From assembly GCA_022616415.1 (NCBI GenBank), contig JAKEEU010000031.1, forward strand, positions 62,001 through 126,000: 64,000 bases of DNA. The letters run 5' to 3'. This stretch comes from Candidatus Zhuqueibacterota bacterium. Its GTDB lineage: Bacteria; Zhuqueibacterota; Zhuqueibacteria; Zhuqueibacterales; Zhuqueibacteraceae. Positions 47,466-56,819 of this stretch are shown one piece after another. The notes beneath the pieces were generated by a model. The model was not told the origin of the DNA. It saw only the letters and a list, made by a program, of their open reading frames with translations, and did no database searches. Both the position numbers and the translations under genes were made by a program. Position 1 is the stretch's first letter, and the number at the start of each line of letters is the position of its first letter.

Positions 47466-47624
47466 GCTGTTAATTTCTCAAAATGGGGTGATAGGGGAGC
47501 TGGTTTTGTCATCATTCGATCTCCAAAATCATGCTCATTTAATAAGATTCAGCAAACTCGTCACGAGCAACATCCCCGCCATCACGCCCCAGGCTGTGAG
47601 CCCCTTGCCGTCATTTTTTGCGAA

Positions 47625-49571
47625 TCAAAAACCCGCGCCGATGATGCCGAAGGCGGCTCGCGTCAACACGCCGACAACCATGGCTAATATCAACGTCAGC
47701 GCCGCCATCAAGAGGGTTCGCCCTTTGCCGATCTCTCGCCACAGAACGGTGATGGTTGCCAGGCAAGGAATGTAGAAAACGACGAACAGCGTGAAAACCA
47801 TCATCTGCGCCGAGCTCATCACTGCCGCGATATTCGTCGTGCCAACGGCTTGCATCAGCATGAGCAGCGATAACTCTTTGCGCATGACGCCGAAGATCAG
47901 CGTGGTGCCGGTGGCCGCGGGTAGATCCAAAAGCGCCGTGATCGGCCGCAGCAAGTGGTTGATGGCTTGATCGAGCTGCCAGTGCTCCGCCAGGCTGAGC
48001 GCCGCGCTGCCGATAATGAGCAGCGGCCACGCCATAACGATAAACTCTTTCAGTCGCCACCAGGTCTTGGCCAACAACATGCGAAGCGTCGGCAGGCGAT
48101 ATGGCGGAATCTCCATGATCAAGCCGGGCGTAATCTCCAGCCAAATTTTTGACAAGACTTTCCCGGCCACTGCCGCCACCAAAATATTGAGAGCGTAAAT
48201 TGCCAGCGCGGCATTGGCGCCGAGATAAAAAGCGACCAGCCCGAGAATCACGGTGGTGCGAGCCGAGCACGGAACCATGATCGCCAGCGCGGCCGCCAGC
48301 AACCGGTCGCGCGGCGATCGCAAAATGCGCGTGGCCATGACCGCCGGCACACTGCAGCCATAGCCGAGAATCGCCGGAAAAACCGAGGTGCCGTGCAAGC
48401 CGATGCGATGCATGAGCGCGTCCATGAGAAACGCGACGCGCGGCAAATAGCCGATATCTTCCAACACCGCCATGGCGAGCAAAAACGGCACGAGGTAAGG
48501 CAAAACGATAGCCACGCCCGCCCCCAGGCCCTGCACCACTCCACTCAGCATGGAAACAAGGAGTGAGGTGCCGCCAAACCAAGCCGGCAGTTTGGCGATG
48601 CCGACTTCAAACACCGCCAACAGGCACGGCTCGAACCAGGCGCCAATGGTGAAAATCAGATTAAAGCAGGCATAGAGAATGAACCCGAGAAAAAAATAGC
48701 CTCCAAATTTGTGCATCAATAGCCGATCGATTTTATCGCGCCAGCCGAGGTAGGGCTTGCCGATAGTCGCAACCTGCTCGAAAATACGCAGCGCATTGGC
48801 GTGGCGTTCGCCGCTGATGACCTCCGGCGCCGAGCGCCCAAAAATATTTTCGATCTCGGCACGCTGCCGCGGCGCTTCCAGCAGCACGTCAGGCGCATGC
48901 CGGCGGGCAACTTCGACGAAAGCCGCGTTGTTTTCGAGAACTTTTAGGAACAAGAGGCGATTGGGAACAACCAGACCCGGCATTCGATCAGGCAGCTTGA
49001 CAGCAGCACCATTGCAATGATTGGCGAGAGCAAACAACGCCCTGGCGATCGGCGCACTCACAGGAATTTCGGCTGGGACGATTTTGTTATGAACGACTTC
49101 CCGCACTTTTTGAAATGCCCGGCTCACGCCATCGCCCTTTGCCGCTACGGTTGCGACCACCGGAACGCCAAGACAGCCGGATAATTTTTCAAGATCGATG
49201 TGCACACCGGTACGGGCAGCCTCGTCCATCATGTTCAGGCAAACGACCACAGGCCGGCCCAGCTCAATTAGTTGCAGCGTCAGCTCGAGCCCGCGAATCA
49301 AACGCGAGGCATCGATGACATTGACGATGACATCCACCTCGCGGCGAATGAGGAAGTCGAGCGCCGCTTCCGCTGCGGCGTCGGCTGCAGCGAGTGAATA
49401 GATCCCCGGCAAATCCACAATTTCGGCAACCAAGCCGTTGAGACGCACCTTGCTGCCGGTGTAGGTCACCGTGGTGCCGGGAAAATTGGCGGTAGCCGAT
49501 TTGTATCCGGCGACCCAATTAAAGATCGTGCTCTTGCCGGAATTAGGCTGACCCACGAGAGCGATTTTCAT
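47625..49571 (-). CDS. feoB: Ferrous iron transport protein B
   Basis: A 648-residue Fe(II) transporter. The N-terminal GTPase has G1 GQPNSGKST (7-15), G3 DLPGIYSL and G4 CLNMMDEA. The membrane part holds the two Gate motifs, with GYGCSVPAVMATRIL and the second gate GAALSL region. It takes up ferrous iron. The frame ends GIIGAGF with TGA, and the same frame then continues for 29 codons (FAKNDGKGLTAWGVMAG ... LLNLIK), a membrane-helix-like tail, so the TGA may have shortened the protein. Its start overlaps feoA by four bases. Confidence 0.92.
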   Translation of the reverse strand: MKIALVGQPNSGKSTIFNWVAGYKSATANFPGTTVTYTGSKVRLNGLVAEIVDLPGIYSLAAADAAAEAALDFLIRREVDVIVNVIDASRLIRGLELTLQLIELGRPVVVCLNMMDEAARTGVHIDLEKLSGCLGVPVVATVAAKGDGVSRAFQKVREVVHNKIVPAEIPVSAPIARALFALANHCNGAAVKLPDRMPGLVVPNRLLFLKVLENNAAFVEVARRHAPDVLLEAPRQRAEIENIFGRSAPEVISGERHANALRIFEQVATIGKPYLGWRDKIDRLLMHKFGGYFFLGFILYACFNLIFTIGAWFEPCLLAVFEVGIAKLPAWFGGTSLLVSMLSGVVQGLGAGVAIVLPYLVPFLLAMAVLEDIGYLPRVAFLMDALMHRIGLHGTSVFPAILGYGCSVPAVMATRILRSPRDRLLAAALAIMVPCSARTTVILGLVAFYLGANAALAIYALNILVAAVAGKVLSKIWLEITPGLIMEIPPYRLPTLRMLLAKTWWRLKEFIVMAWPLLIIGSAALSLAEHWQLDQAINHLLRPITALLDLPAATGTTLIFGVMRKELSLLMLMQAVGTTNIAAVMSSAQMMVFTLFVVFYIPCLATITVLWREIGKGRTLLMAALTLILAMVVGVLTRAAFGIIGAGF

Positions 49572-49810
49572 GCGGCCACCTGCACAAAAATCTTGACGGC
49601 AATGCTGCTGCTGATGGCGATATCTTGTCCATTACACTGCACGAGCAACGGCCCGTGCAATGGCGCCCGGCGAATAACCGTAATACGATCACCGATATGA
49701 AGGCCCACTTCGTTGAGCCTCTCCCACACCGTTTGGCCACCTTCGATGCGAACGATTCTGGCGGCGATTCCGAATGACAGACAGGTTATTTTGATCAATT
49801 TGTTTTGCAT
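49568..49810 (-). CDS. feoA: Ferrous iron transport protein A
   Basis: An 80-residue SH3-like protein: ITCLSFGIAARIVRIEGGQ, then LNEVGLHIGDRITVIRRAP and LVQCNGQDIAISSSIAVKI, the FeoA pattern. It is a cytoplasmic partner of FeoB. The ATG at 49810 (MQNKLIKIT) is chosen because a longer frame would overlap the preceding gene. It starts eight bases after the NfnB/SudA-like stop, so iron uptake and the flavoprotein may share a transcript. Confidence 0.9.
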   Translation of the reverse strand: MQNKLIKITCLSFGIAARIVRIEGGQTVWERLNEVGLHIGDRITVIRRAPLHGPLLVQCNGQDIAISSSIAVKIFVQVAA

Positions 49811-49817
49811 GGGATTT

Positions 49818-51209
49818 TCAGCGCAGATATTCATGAATAGCTGCTGCAGCTTTTTTGCCCGCGCCCATCGCGAGAATAACCGTTGCGCCGCCGGTCGCCA
49901 CATCGCCGCCAGCAAAGACGCCAGGCTTGCTCGTCGCTCCGGTTTCGGGATCAACGGCGATGATGCCGTGCCTGCCGATTTTTAAACCAGGCGTGGTTTG
50001 TGGAATCAGCGGATTCGGTCCTTGCCCAATGGCAACAACGACAGTATCGATATCGAGAATATAATTTGAATTTTCTATGGGCACGGGGCGGCGGCGTCCC
50101 GACTCGTCGGGATCACCGAGCTGCATTTTGATCAATTCGATTCCAGTGACCCAACCTTTCGCATCTCCCTTCACCGCCACCGGCGCTTCGAGAAAACGAA
50201 ACTCGATGCCTTCCTGCTCGGCATGGTGCACTTCTTCGAGGCGCGCGGGAATTTCATTACGCGAGCGGCGATAAATCAGATAGGCATGCTCCGCGCCCAT
50301 GCGTTTGGCGGTGCGCACCGCATCCATCGCCGTGTTGCCGCCGCCGATCACCGCGACGCGCCGTCCAACTTTGACCGGCGTATCCCAGCGCGGAAAGATG
50401 TACGCGCGCATGAGATTGAGGCGCGTGAGAAATTCATTGGCCGAATAAACGCCGTTCAAATTTTCGCCAGGCACGTTCATGAAATACGGCAAACCCGCGC
50501 CGGTGCCGATGAACACCGCATCGTAGCGGCCCAACAATTCATCCACCATCTCGGTGCGGCCAACGACGTAGTTGGTGCGAAATTCCACGCCCAGCTCCGC
50601 GAGCTTATCGACTTCCGCTTGCAAGATCGCTTTGGGCAAGCGAAATTCCGGAATGCCATAAACCAGCACGCCGCCGATTTTGTGCAATGCCTCGAACACC
50701 GTGACGCGATGGCCGAGCCGAACCAATTCACCAGCGACGGTTAACCCAGCAGGCCCGCCGCCGACAACGGCGACGGATTTTCCAGTTTTCTGCGCCGGAA
50801 TGAAAAGCGGCGCGCCGTTGCTCTGCTCGCGCGTATAATCCGCCACAAAGCGCTCGAGCCGGCCAATGGCGAGCGGCTGATATTTTTTGCCCATGACGCA
50901 AACCAGCTCGCACTGATTCTCTTGCGGGCACACGCGTCCGCAAACCGCCGGCAGCGCGTTTTTCTCACGAATGATTTCCAGCGCGCGGTTGAAATCACCG
51001 TGTGCCACCATATCAACGAAACGAGGAATATCAATGCCCACCGGACAGCCGGCGATGCAAACGGGTTTCTTACATTGCAAACAGCGACTGGCTTCAAATA
51101 CCGCTTGATCATCACTATATCCAAGCGCCACTTCGTTAAAGTTGGTGATGCGCAGCTCCGGCGCTTGCTCGGGAATCGGGGTTTTCTCCGGAATCACTTT
51201 CTTTGCCAT
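49818..51209 (-). CDS. NfnB/SudA-like flavoprotein (GltD-type oxidoreductase)
   Basis: A 463-residue protein of the glutamate synthase small-subunit type: N-terminal cluster cysteines CLQCKKPVCIAGCPVG and CGRVCPQENQCE, FAD site VVGGGPAGLTVAGEL and NADPH site VIGGGNTAMDAVRTAKR. With the FNR-like neighbour coded 14 bases upstream it corresponds to NfnAB or SudAB, which bifurcate electrons among ferredoxin, NADH and NADPH, or reduce polysulfide. No large GltB subunit is present, so a glutamate synthase role is less likely. Bifurcation is inferred from family and pairing. Confidence 0.88.
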   Translation of the reverse strand: MAKKVIPEKTPIPEQAPELRITNFNEVALGYSDDQAVFEASRCLQCKKPVCIAGCPVGIDIPRFVDMVAHGDFNRALEIIREKNALPAVCGRVCPQENQCELVCVMGKKYQPLAIGRLERFVADYTREQSNGAPLFIPAQKTGKSVAVVGGGPAGLTVAGELVRLGHRVTVFEALHKIGGVLVYGIPEFRLPKAILQAEVDKLAELGVEFRTNYVVGRTEMVDELLGRYDAVFIGTGAGLPYFMNVPGENLNGVYSANEFLTRLNLMRAYIFPRWDTPVKVGRRVAVIGGGNTAMDAVRTAKRMGAEHAYLIYRRSRNEIPARLEEVHHAEQEGIEFRFLEAPVAVKGDAKGWVTGIELIKMQLGDPDESGRRRPVPIENSNYILDIDTVVVAIGQGPNPLIPQTTPGLKIGRHGIIAVDPETGATSKPGVFAGGDVATGGATVILAMGAGKKAAAAIHEYLR

Positions 51210-51223
51210 ATTCTCTCCGCGAT

Positions 51224-52099
51224 CTAAACCATCTCCGCCATTTGACACGATTTCTTTTCGGCTTCACCTTCTTCCAAACTTTTCACATACCGCTCCAAAG
51301 CTTCCTTTTCTTCGCCGCGATACATCTGCTGCCGGCGCACCAGCTCGTCGAAATCGACTTGGTGCGCGTCGAAGTCGGGGCCGTCGACGCAGGCGAATTT
51401 GATTTTGCCGCCGATGGTGACGCGACAACCGCCGCACATGCCGGTGCCGTCGACCATCACCGGGTTCAAGCTCACGATGGTAGGAATTTTGGTTGGGCGA
51501 GTCAGCTCGGCGACCGCGCGCATCATGGGAACGGGCCCAATGCAAAAAACGCGGTCGATTTTTTCGCCGCGCTGCATCATCTCGGCCAACGGCTTCGTCA
51601 CGAGGCCATGAATGCCGTAGCTGCCGTCGTCGGTGGTGACGGCAAGCTGATGTGCAGCGCGGCGCATTTCTTCTTCGAGAATCAACAGCTCGCGCGAGCG
51701 CGCGCCGATAATAGCAGTAACTTTATTTCCCGCCGCACGAAGCGCTTGCACCACCGGAAAAATCTCGGCGACGCCGACGCCGCCAGCGAGACAAACACAA
51801 TGTCCGAAATTTTCAATATGGGTCGGGTCGCCGAGCGGACCGCAAACATCCGGCAAAAACTCTCCAACTTCCTTTTGTGCCATCATGCGGGTGGTCATTC
51901 CCACTTCTTGCACGATGAGCGTAATTGCGCCTTTTGCGGGATTGGCATCGGCAATCGTAATCGGAATGCGCTCGCCTTCTTCATGCACGCGCAAAATGAC
52001 GAATTGCCCGGCTTTGCGGCGTTGGGCGATTTCCGGCGCCACCACTTCATAACGTTGAATTCCAGGAGCGAGAGTTTGCTTGCTGAGGATTTTGTGCAT
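51224..52099 (-). CDS. NfnA/SudB-like ferredoxin-NADP reductase subunit
   Basis: A 291-residue flavoprotein: FAD-binding barrel (AGQFVILRVHEEGERIPITI), NAD-binding domain (CLAGGVGVAEIFPVVQAL) and a C-terminal [2Fe-2S] site with DGTGMCGGCRVTIGG and FACVDGPDFDAHQVDFDEL. This is the layout of dihydroorotate dehydrogenase electron-transfer-like subunits NfnA and SudB. It precedes the NfnB-like gene by 14 bases. Its start overlaps the end of the frameshifted radical SAM gene by about 53 bp. Confidence 0.9.
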   Translation of the reverse strand: MHKILSKQTLAPGIQRYEVVAPEIAQRRKAGQFVILRVHEEGERIPITIADANPAKGAITLIVQEVGMTTRMMAQKEVGEFLPDVCGPLGDPTHIENFGHCVCLAGGVGVAEIFPVVQALRAAGNKVTAIIGARSRELLILEEEMRRAAHQLAVTTDDGSYGIHGLVTKPLAEMMQRGEKIDRVFCIGPVPMMRAVAELTRPTKIPTIVSLNPVMVDGTGMCGGCRVTIGGKIKFACVDGPDFDAHQVDFDELVRRQQMYRGEEKEALERYVKSLEEGEAEKKSCQMAEMV

Positions 52100-52691
52100 A
52101 ATATTTTTTGCCCTGATGGTCGCGTACGTTCACAACGCCGTTCTGAATCAAAGCATTCAACGCCAGCCAGACGAGGTTGTGATTACAATTCACATACTCG
52201 CAAATTTCTGCCAACGTCGCTGGATGGCGGGCGATCAAATTCACCACTTCGGAAATGAGGTGATCGTCAGCCGAAAGCTTGTGGATGGCAGGCCGCAAAG
52301 CGATCACCTCTGCCTGTGAACCCAAAGTTGACGCTAGCGCATTTAGCTCGGACTCCGTAAGCGGCAGCACGTCGCTTTCGGCCGGCGGACGAACCACCGT
52401 GTTGAGATGCACTTTGTCCGGCTTGATCTCCGCAATGGCTTTTTGCAGCCGCGTTATTTCCGTAGGGTAATCGTTGACGCCTTTGACCAACATGATTTCC
52501 AGCCAAATTTGGCCGCGATACTCCTTGCGAAAACGCTTGAGCCCTTTGATCATTTCTGCAAGATTCAGCCTGCCATGCGGCCGGTTGATGGCATGGAAAA
52601 TTTCGGGCGAAACCGCATTCAACGAGGGCAGCACCACATCGGCCAATGCCAGCTCCTGGCGCACCTGTGCATCAAACAGCAGGGCGCGCAA
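52047..52691 (-). CDS. Radical SAM protein (COG0731 type), C-terminal part after frameshift
   Basis: This frame starts within LLFDAQVRQELALADVVLPS and continues in step with the intact paralogue at 16364-17407 (VHLNTVVRPPAES, winged-helix HPATLAEICEYVNCNHN). It lacks the cluster-binding N-terminus, which is in another frame at 52619-53023. A one-base loss near 52692 (ACTTGCGCGCCCTGCTG where ACTTGCGGCGCGCTGCTG is expected) separates them. It is the second copy of this family in the window. Confidence 0.78.
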   Translation of the reverse strand: MRALLFDAQVRQELALADVVLPSLNAVSPEIFHAINRPHGRLNLAEMIKGLKRFRKEYRGQIWLEIMLVKGVNDYPTEITRLQKAIAEIKPDKVHLNTVVRPPAESDVLPLTESELNALASTLGSQAEVIALRPAIHKLSADDHLISEVVNLIARHPATLAEICEYVNCNHNLVWLALNALIQNGVVNVRDHQGKKYYAQNPQQANSRSWNSTL

Positions 52692-53023
52692 GTCAGCACG
52701 GCCACCGGTATGGGGCTCATCTGTTTTGCTTGCGCGATCATCTCACCAAGCTTGCTGTGCAGCGTCGGTTCGCCGGATCCGGAAAAAGTAAGGTAATCCG
52801 CCAGGCCGCCGCTTTTGAAAAACGCCGCCAATTCGGCCATCACTTCGACAGTGGGGACGTATTCTTCGCGCTCCAGCGTTTGAAAAGTCGTGCGGCCGAG
52901 CTGGCAATAAATACAGTTGAAGGTGCACGTTTTCAGCGGCGCCACATCGATGCCGAGCGAACGGCCCAAACGGCGGGAGTCTACCGGACCAAAAAGGCAA
53001 CGATTGTTTTTTGCTATTGTCAT
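52619..53023 (-). pseudogene. Radical SAM protein (COG0731 type), N-terminal part before frameshift
   Basis: From ATG 53023: MTIAKNNRCLFGPVDSRRLG, then CTFNCIYCQLGRTT with the three cluster cysteines and LTFSGSGEPTLHSKLGEM. At VAVLTC the frame shifts and reads APCCLMHRCARSW until a stop. In the paralogue the same point reads VAVLTCGALLYDPQVRREL. The gene is therefore complete apart from a single missing base, and may be a recent mutation or an error of assembly. Coding continues at 52691. Confidence 0.8.
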
Positions 53024-53100
53024 GTTGACGTCTTCTCCGGCTTTTACTCGTACATAAGCGACCAATTGTGATTTCAGCTTAACGAGACGAGGCGTCCGAA

Positions 53101-55368
53101 TTATTTGACTTGCGCATCCACCACGGCAATCGCCGTCATATTCACGACGTCCGTCTCGTTCATGCTGCCGATTTGCAGAACGTGTACCGGCTTCTGCATG
53201 CCCATGAGAATCGGGCCAATGGCTTCTGCCCGGCCGAGGCGCTGCAGGAGTTTGTAAGCCACGTTGCCGCTGATGAGATCGGGAAAGATCAGCACATTGG
53301 TGCCGCCCTTGATCCGGCAAAACGGATAAAACTCATCGACAATCTCCGGCACCACCGCAGTATCGGCCTGCATTTCGCCGTCCACCACGAAATCCACCGC
53401 CTTGTGGCGCAGAATCGCCAGCGCTTGCTGGACTTTCTCAGACAACGGATGCTTCACACTGCCGAAGTTCGAGAATGAGAGCAGCGCCACGCGCGGCTCG
53501 ATGCTGAAGCGGCGCACCTCTTTGGCGGCGAGCATGGCGATCTCGGCAAGGTCTTCGGCGGTCGGATCGATATTCACCGTGGCGTCGGCGATAAAATAGA
53601 CGCCATCTTTGAACACCATCGCGTACAATCCGGAGACTTTGGAAACGCCTTCGCGCAGCTTGATGATTTGCAACGCGGGCCGCAGCGTTTCGGGATAATG
53701 TTTGGTGAGGCCGGCGACCATGCCGTCGGCTTCGCCGAGATAAACCATCATCGGGCCAAAATAATGGCGATGGCGCATCAGCTCTTCGGCATCGCGACGC
53801 GTCGTGCCTTTGCGCTTGCGCAGCTCGTAGAAGGTGTCGATGTATTTCGATAACTTTGGCGAAGTAACCGGATTTATGATTTCAACGCCGCCGTGCAGGG
53901 GCACGCGCATTTCTTCAATGCGGCTGTTAATCACCTTCTCATCGCCGATCAGAATCGGATGCGCCATGCCTTCGTCGAGAATGATCTCACACGCTTTGAG
54001 AACCGCCGGCAAATCACCCTCGGGATAAACGATGCGCTTCGGCTGCTCTTTGGCTTTGTTGATCATGACGCGCATGAATTTTCGCGCGACGCCGAGACGG
54101 CCTTCCAACTCTTCGCGATATTTGTCGAGATCGATCTTCTGCTGCGCCACGCCGCTGTTCATCGCCGCTTTCGCCGCTGCCGGCGCGACCCAAAGCAACA
54201 CGCGCGGATCGAACGGCTTCGGAATGATGTAGTCGCGTCCGAATTTGAGGCTTTGCAAACGATAGGTTTTGATGACGGAATATGGCACCGGCTCTTTGGC
54301 GAGATCAGCCAACGCACGAGTCGCGGCGTGCTTCATCTCTTCGTTGATCGCAGTCGCCCGCACATCCAGCGCGCCGCGAAAGATGAATGGAAAACCGAGC
54401 ACATTGTTGACCTGGTTGGGATAATCCGAGCGACCGGTGGCCATGATTAAATCACTCCGAACCGAGGTGGCTTCTTCGTAAGTAATCTCCGGATCGGGAT
54501 TCGCCATGGCGAAGATGATCGGATCCTTCGCCATGGACTTTACCATTGCTTTGGTTACGATATTTGGGCCCGAAAGGCCGACAAACACATCCGCGCCTTC
54601 CATCGCTTCGGCCAAGGTCCGCGCTTTGGTCTCGGCGGCGAGCTTGGCTTTGTATGAATTCATGTTTTCTTTGCGGCCGGCGTAAACCACGCCTTTGGTG
54701 TCGCAGAGAATCAAGTTGCGCCGCTCCACGCCAAGACTGAGGTAATAATTTGCGCACGCAATTCCGGAAGCGCCGGCGCCATTGAAAACGAGTTTGACTT
54801 TACTGATGTCTTTGCCAACAATTTCCAGCGCATTGAGCAGCGCCGCGCCGGAAATGATGGCCGTGCCGTGCTGATCATCGTGGAACACCGGAATTTTCAT
54901 CGTCTTCTTCAGTGTTTCTTCAATCTGAAAACATTCCGGCGCTTTGATGTCTTCGAGGTTGATTCCTCCAAACGTCGGTTCCATGAGCTGCACAGCTTTG
55001 ATAATTTCATCCGGATCGTGCGAATTAAGCTCGATATCGAACACGTCGATATCGGCGAAGCGTTTGAAGAGCACGCCTTTGCCTTCCATCACGGGTTTAC
55101 CCGCATCGGCGCCGATGTCGCCCAGCCCCAACACCGCGGTGCCGTTGGAAATTACTGCCACCAGATTGCCGCGCGAAGTATACTCCCAAATTTTGTCTGG
55201 TGATTGATGAATTTCCCGACAGGGTTCGGCCACCCCCGGCGTGTACGCCAGCGACAAATCCGCTTGCGTCACACACGGCTTGGAGGAAACCACTTCAACC
55301 TTGCCCTTGCGTCCCTCACTGTGGTAGCGCAGGGCCTCTACCTTTGAGATCATAGCATCTTCTTTCAT
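53101..55368 (-). CDS. maeB: NADP-dependent malic enzyme with phosphotransacetylase-like C-terminus
   Basis: A 755-residue fusion. The N-terminal 430 residues are malic enzyme: [36 protein letters not shown] (in part), the metal site around [10 protein letters not shown] and [11 protein letters not shown] as the nucleotide fold. The C-terminal 320 residues follow phosphate acetyltransferase ([34 protein letters not shown]), normally a regulatory, inactive domain in MaeB that responds to acetyl-CoA. It decarboxylates malate to pyruvate, making NADPH. A word repeat covers its leader. Confidence 0.93.
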   Translation of the reverse strand: MKEDAMISKVEALRYHSEGRKGKVEVVSSKPCVTQADLSLAYTPGVAEPCREIHQSPDKIWEYTSRGNLVAVISNGTAVLGLGDIGADAGKPVMEGKGVLFKRFADIDVFDIELNSHDPDEIIKAVQLMEPTFGGINLEDIKAPECFQIEETLKKTMKIPVFHDDQHGTAIISGAALLNALEIVGKDISKVKLVFNGAGASGIACANYYLSLGVERRNLILCDTKGVVYAGRKENMNSYKAKLAAETKARTLAEAMEGADVFVGLSGPNIVTKAMVKSMAKDPIIFAMANPDPEITYEEATSVRSDLIMATGRSDYPNQVNNVLGFPFIFRGALDVRATAINEEMKHAATRALADLAKEPVPYSVIKTYRLQSLKFGRDYIIPKPFDPRVLLWVAPAAAKAAMNSGVAQQKIDLDKYREELEGRLGVARKFMRVMINKAKEQPKRIVYPEGDLPAVLKACEIILDEGMAHPILIGDEKVINSRIEEMRVPLHGGVEIINPVTSPKLSKYIDTFYELRKRKGTTRRDAEELMRHRHYFGPMMVYLGEADGMVAGLTKHYPETLRPALQIIKLREGVSKVSGLYAMVFKDGVYFIADATVNIDPTAEDLAEIAMLAAKEVRRFSIEPRVALLSFSNFGSVKHPLSEKVQQALAILRHKAVDFVVDGEMQADTAVVPEIVDEFYPFCRIKGGTNVLIFPDLISGNVAYKLLQRLGRAEAIGPILMGMQKPVHVLQIGSMNETDVVNMTAIAVVDAQVK

Positions 55369-55373
55369 TTTAA

Positions 55374-55490
55374 GGAGTAATGGAGTGTTGGATTACTGGA
55401 TTGACGTGGATCACGAAACTTCATTACTCCATCAATCCATCACTGCAATACTCCATTGCTCCATCAATCCATTACTCCAACACTCCAGTT
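55374..55490. repeat. Inverted ATTACTCC/GGAGTAAT word repeat between dehydrogenase and malic enzyme genes
   Basis: The left arm (55374-55410) repeats GGAGTAATGGAGTGTTGGATT; the right arm (55421-55489) repeats ATTACTCC, ATCAATCC and CACTCC words in the opposite sense. It starts two bases past the dehydrogenase stop and ends five bases before the malic enzyme ATG, filling the whole gap. It shares its words with the element at 25184-25270. Confidence 0.8.
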
Positions 55491-55491
55491 T

Positions 55492-56601
55492 TTACCACGC
55501 ATACCGCTCGCCGCGAATTTCCCGCGGTTTGCTGATGACGTGCATGCGTTTGAGTTTTGACATTTGTTCGATGCGCTGTTCAGCCAGGCGATTGGAGGCT
55601 TCGTGGGTGGAGGTGTTTTCCTGGCGCGCGATCGCGATGATTTGCTCGAGGACGTTATAAATGCCCTCGGCCTCCTTCAGCGCCTTGTCGCGATGATACC
55701 CCTCGACTTCATTGGCAACGTTGATAAGTCCGCCGGCGTTGATGACGTAATCCGGCGCGTAAAGAATTCTTTTCTCCATCAGGATGCGGCCATGCTTGTG
55801 CTCGTCAGCGAGTTGGTTGTTGGCGCCACCGGCAATGATTTTGCACTTCACGCGTTGAATGGTCTCGTCATTGATGATCGCGCCGAGCGCGCACGGCGCA
55901 AAAATTTCAGCCTCTGCGTCATAAATCTTGTCCGGCTCAACCGCGGTAGCGCCGAATTGCCCCACACAGCGCCGGACGCGATCTTTGCGAATGTCGGTCA
56001 CAAAAAGCTTGGCGCCTTCTTTGTGCAGAAACTCTGCCAGATAATAACCCACGTGGCCAACCCCCTGAATCGCCACTTTGCGGCCGCGCAACGAGCTGGT
56101 ATCAAACACCGCTTCGCAACAAGCTTTCAAGCCGAAATAAACGCCGCGCGCCGTCACCGGTGAAGGATCGCCGCTGCCGCCCAGCGCTTCCGAAATTCCC
56201 ACCACCCACGGCGTTTCCATGCGTACCCATTCCATGTCGCGCACTTCCGTACCGACGTCTTCGGCGGTGATGTAGCGCCCATTTAGGCCGTGCACAAACC
56301 GTCCAAAGGCGCGAAACAGCATTTCATTTTTGTCCCGTTGCGGGTCGCCGATGATCACCGCTTTGCCGCCGCCGAGATTCAGGCCGGCGGCCGCGGATTT
56401 ATAGGTCATGCCGCGCGAGAGGCGCAGCACGTCCTGCAAGGCTTCCTCTTCAGTTTTATAAGGCCACATTCTCGTGCCGCCCAGCGCCGGTCCTAGCGTG
56501 GTGTCGTGAATCGCGATGATCGCGCGCAGGCCGGAATCGCGATCCTGGCAAAACACCACCTCTTCGTGATTGTATTCGTGCATGGCGCTAAAGATTTTCA
56601 T
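55492..56601 (-). CDS. Leucine/valine/phenylalanine-type dehydrogenase
   Basis: A 369-residue amino-acid dehydrogenase of the Leu/Phe/Val group: [39 protein letters not shown] with the catalytic lysine, and [17 protein letters not shown] as the NAD site. It deaminates branched-chain amino acids to 2-oxoacids, which fits the vor-like enzyme coded downstream of its promoter side. The ATG at 56601 ([11 protein letters not shown]) follows GGAAAGGAG. The strict substrate cannot be told from sequence. It sits between the vor-like genes and malic enzyme. Confidence 0.9.
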   Translation of the reverse strand: MKIFSAMHEYNHEEVVFCQDRDSGLRAIIAIHDTTLGPALGGTRMWPYKTEEEALQDVLRLSRGMTYKSAAAGLNLGGGKAVIIGDPQRDKNEMLFRAFGRFVHGLNGRYITAEDVGTEVRDMEWVRMETPWVVGISEALGGSGDPSPVTARGVYFGLKACCEAVFDTSSLRGRKVAIQGVGHVGYYLAEFLHKEGAKLFVTDIRKDRVRRCVGQFGATAVEPDKIYDAEAEIFAPCALGAIINDETIQRVKCKIIAGGANNQLADEHKHGRILMEKRILYAPDYVINAGGLINVANEVEGYHRDKALKEAEGIYNVLEQIIAIARQENTSTHEASNRLAEQRIEQMSKLKRMHVISKPREIRGERYAW

Positions 56602-56719
56602 ACTCACACTCCTTTCCTTGTACCGCATCTTGCACACAGGGTTGATCGAGAAAAGGACATTCCACTGCGACCGGCGCGAATTGTTGAGGTGAAAATGGCA
56701 TGGGCGTTCCCTTTGGTTT

Positions 56720-56819
56720 GTAGTATCGCCTTCAGGCGCAAAATTTTTAGGATAAAATAAAGTCCGTCATTTATCGTTATGCTTGATGCCTGAAGGCTGC
56801 GCCCATAGGGCACTACTAC
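56720..56819. repeat. Inverted GTAGTATCGCCTTCAGGCG repeat at the end of the vor-like beta-gamma gene
   Basis: GTAGTATCGCCTTCAGGCG (56720-56738) has an inverse counterpart, TGCCTGAAGGCTGCGCCC and GGCACTACTAC (56787-56819). The C-terminal codons of the oxidoreductase ([17 protein letters not shown]) are read from the right arm and the loop, so the insertion extended or replaced the protein's end. A related GCCTTCAGGC core is found at 17448-17460. Confidence 0.7.

Noticed and set aside
47521..47624. A small gene after feoB (FAKNDGKGLTAWGVMAG ... LLNLIK)
   Set aside because: There is no start codon of its own with a binding site. It continues the feoB frame after TGA, so it is mentioned with feoB instead.
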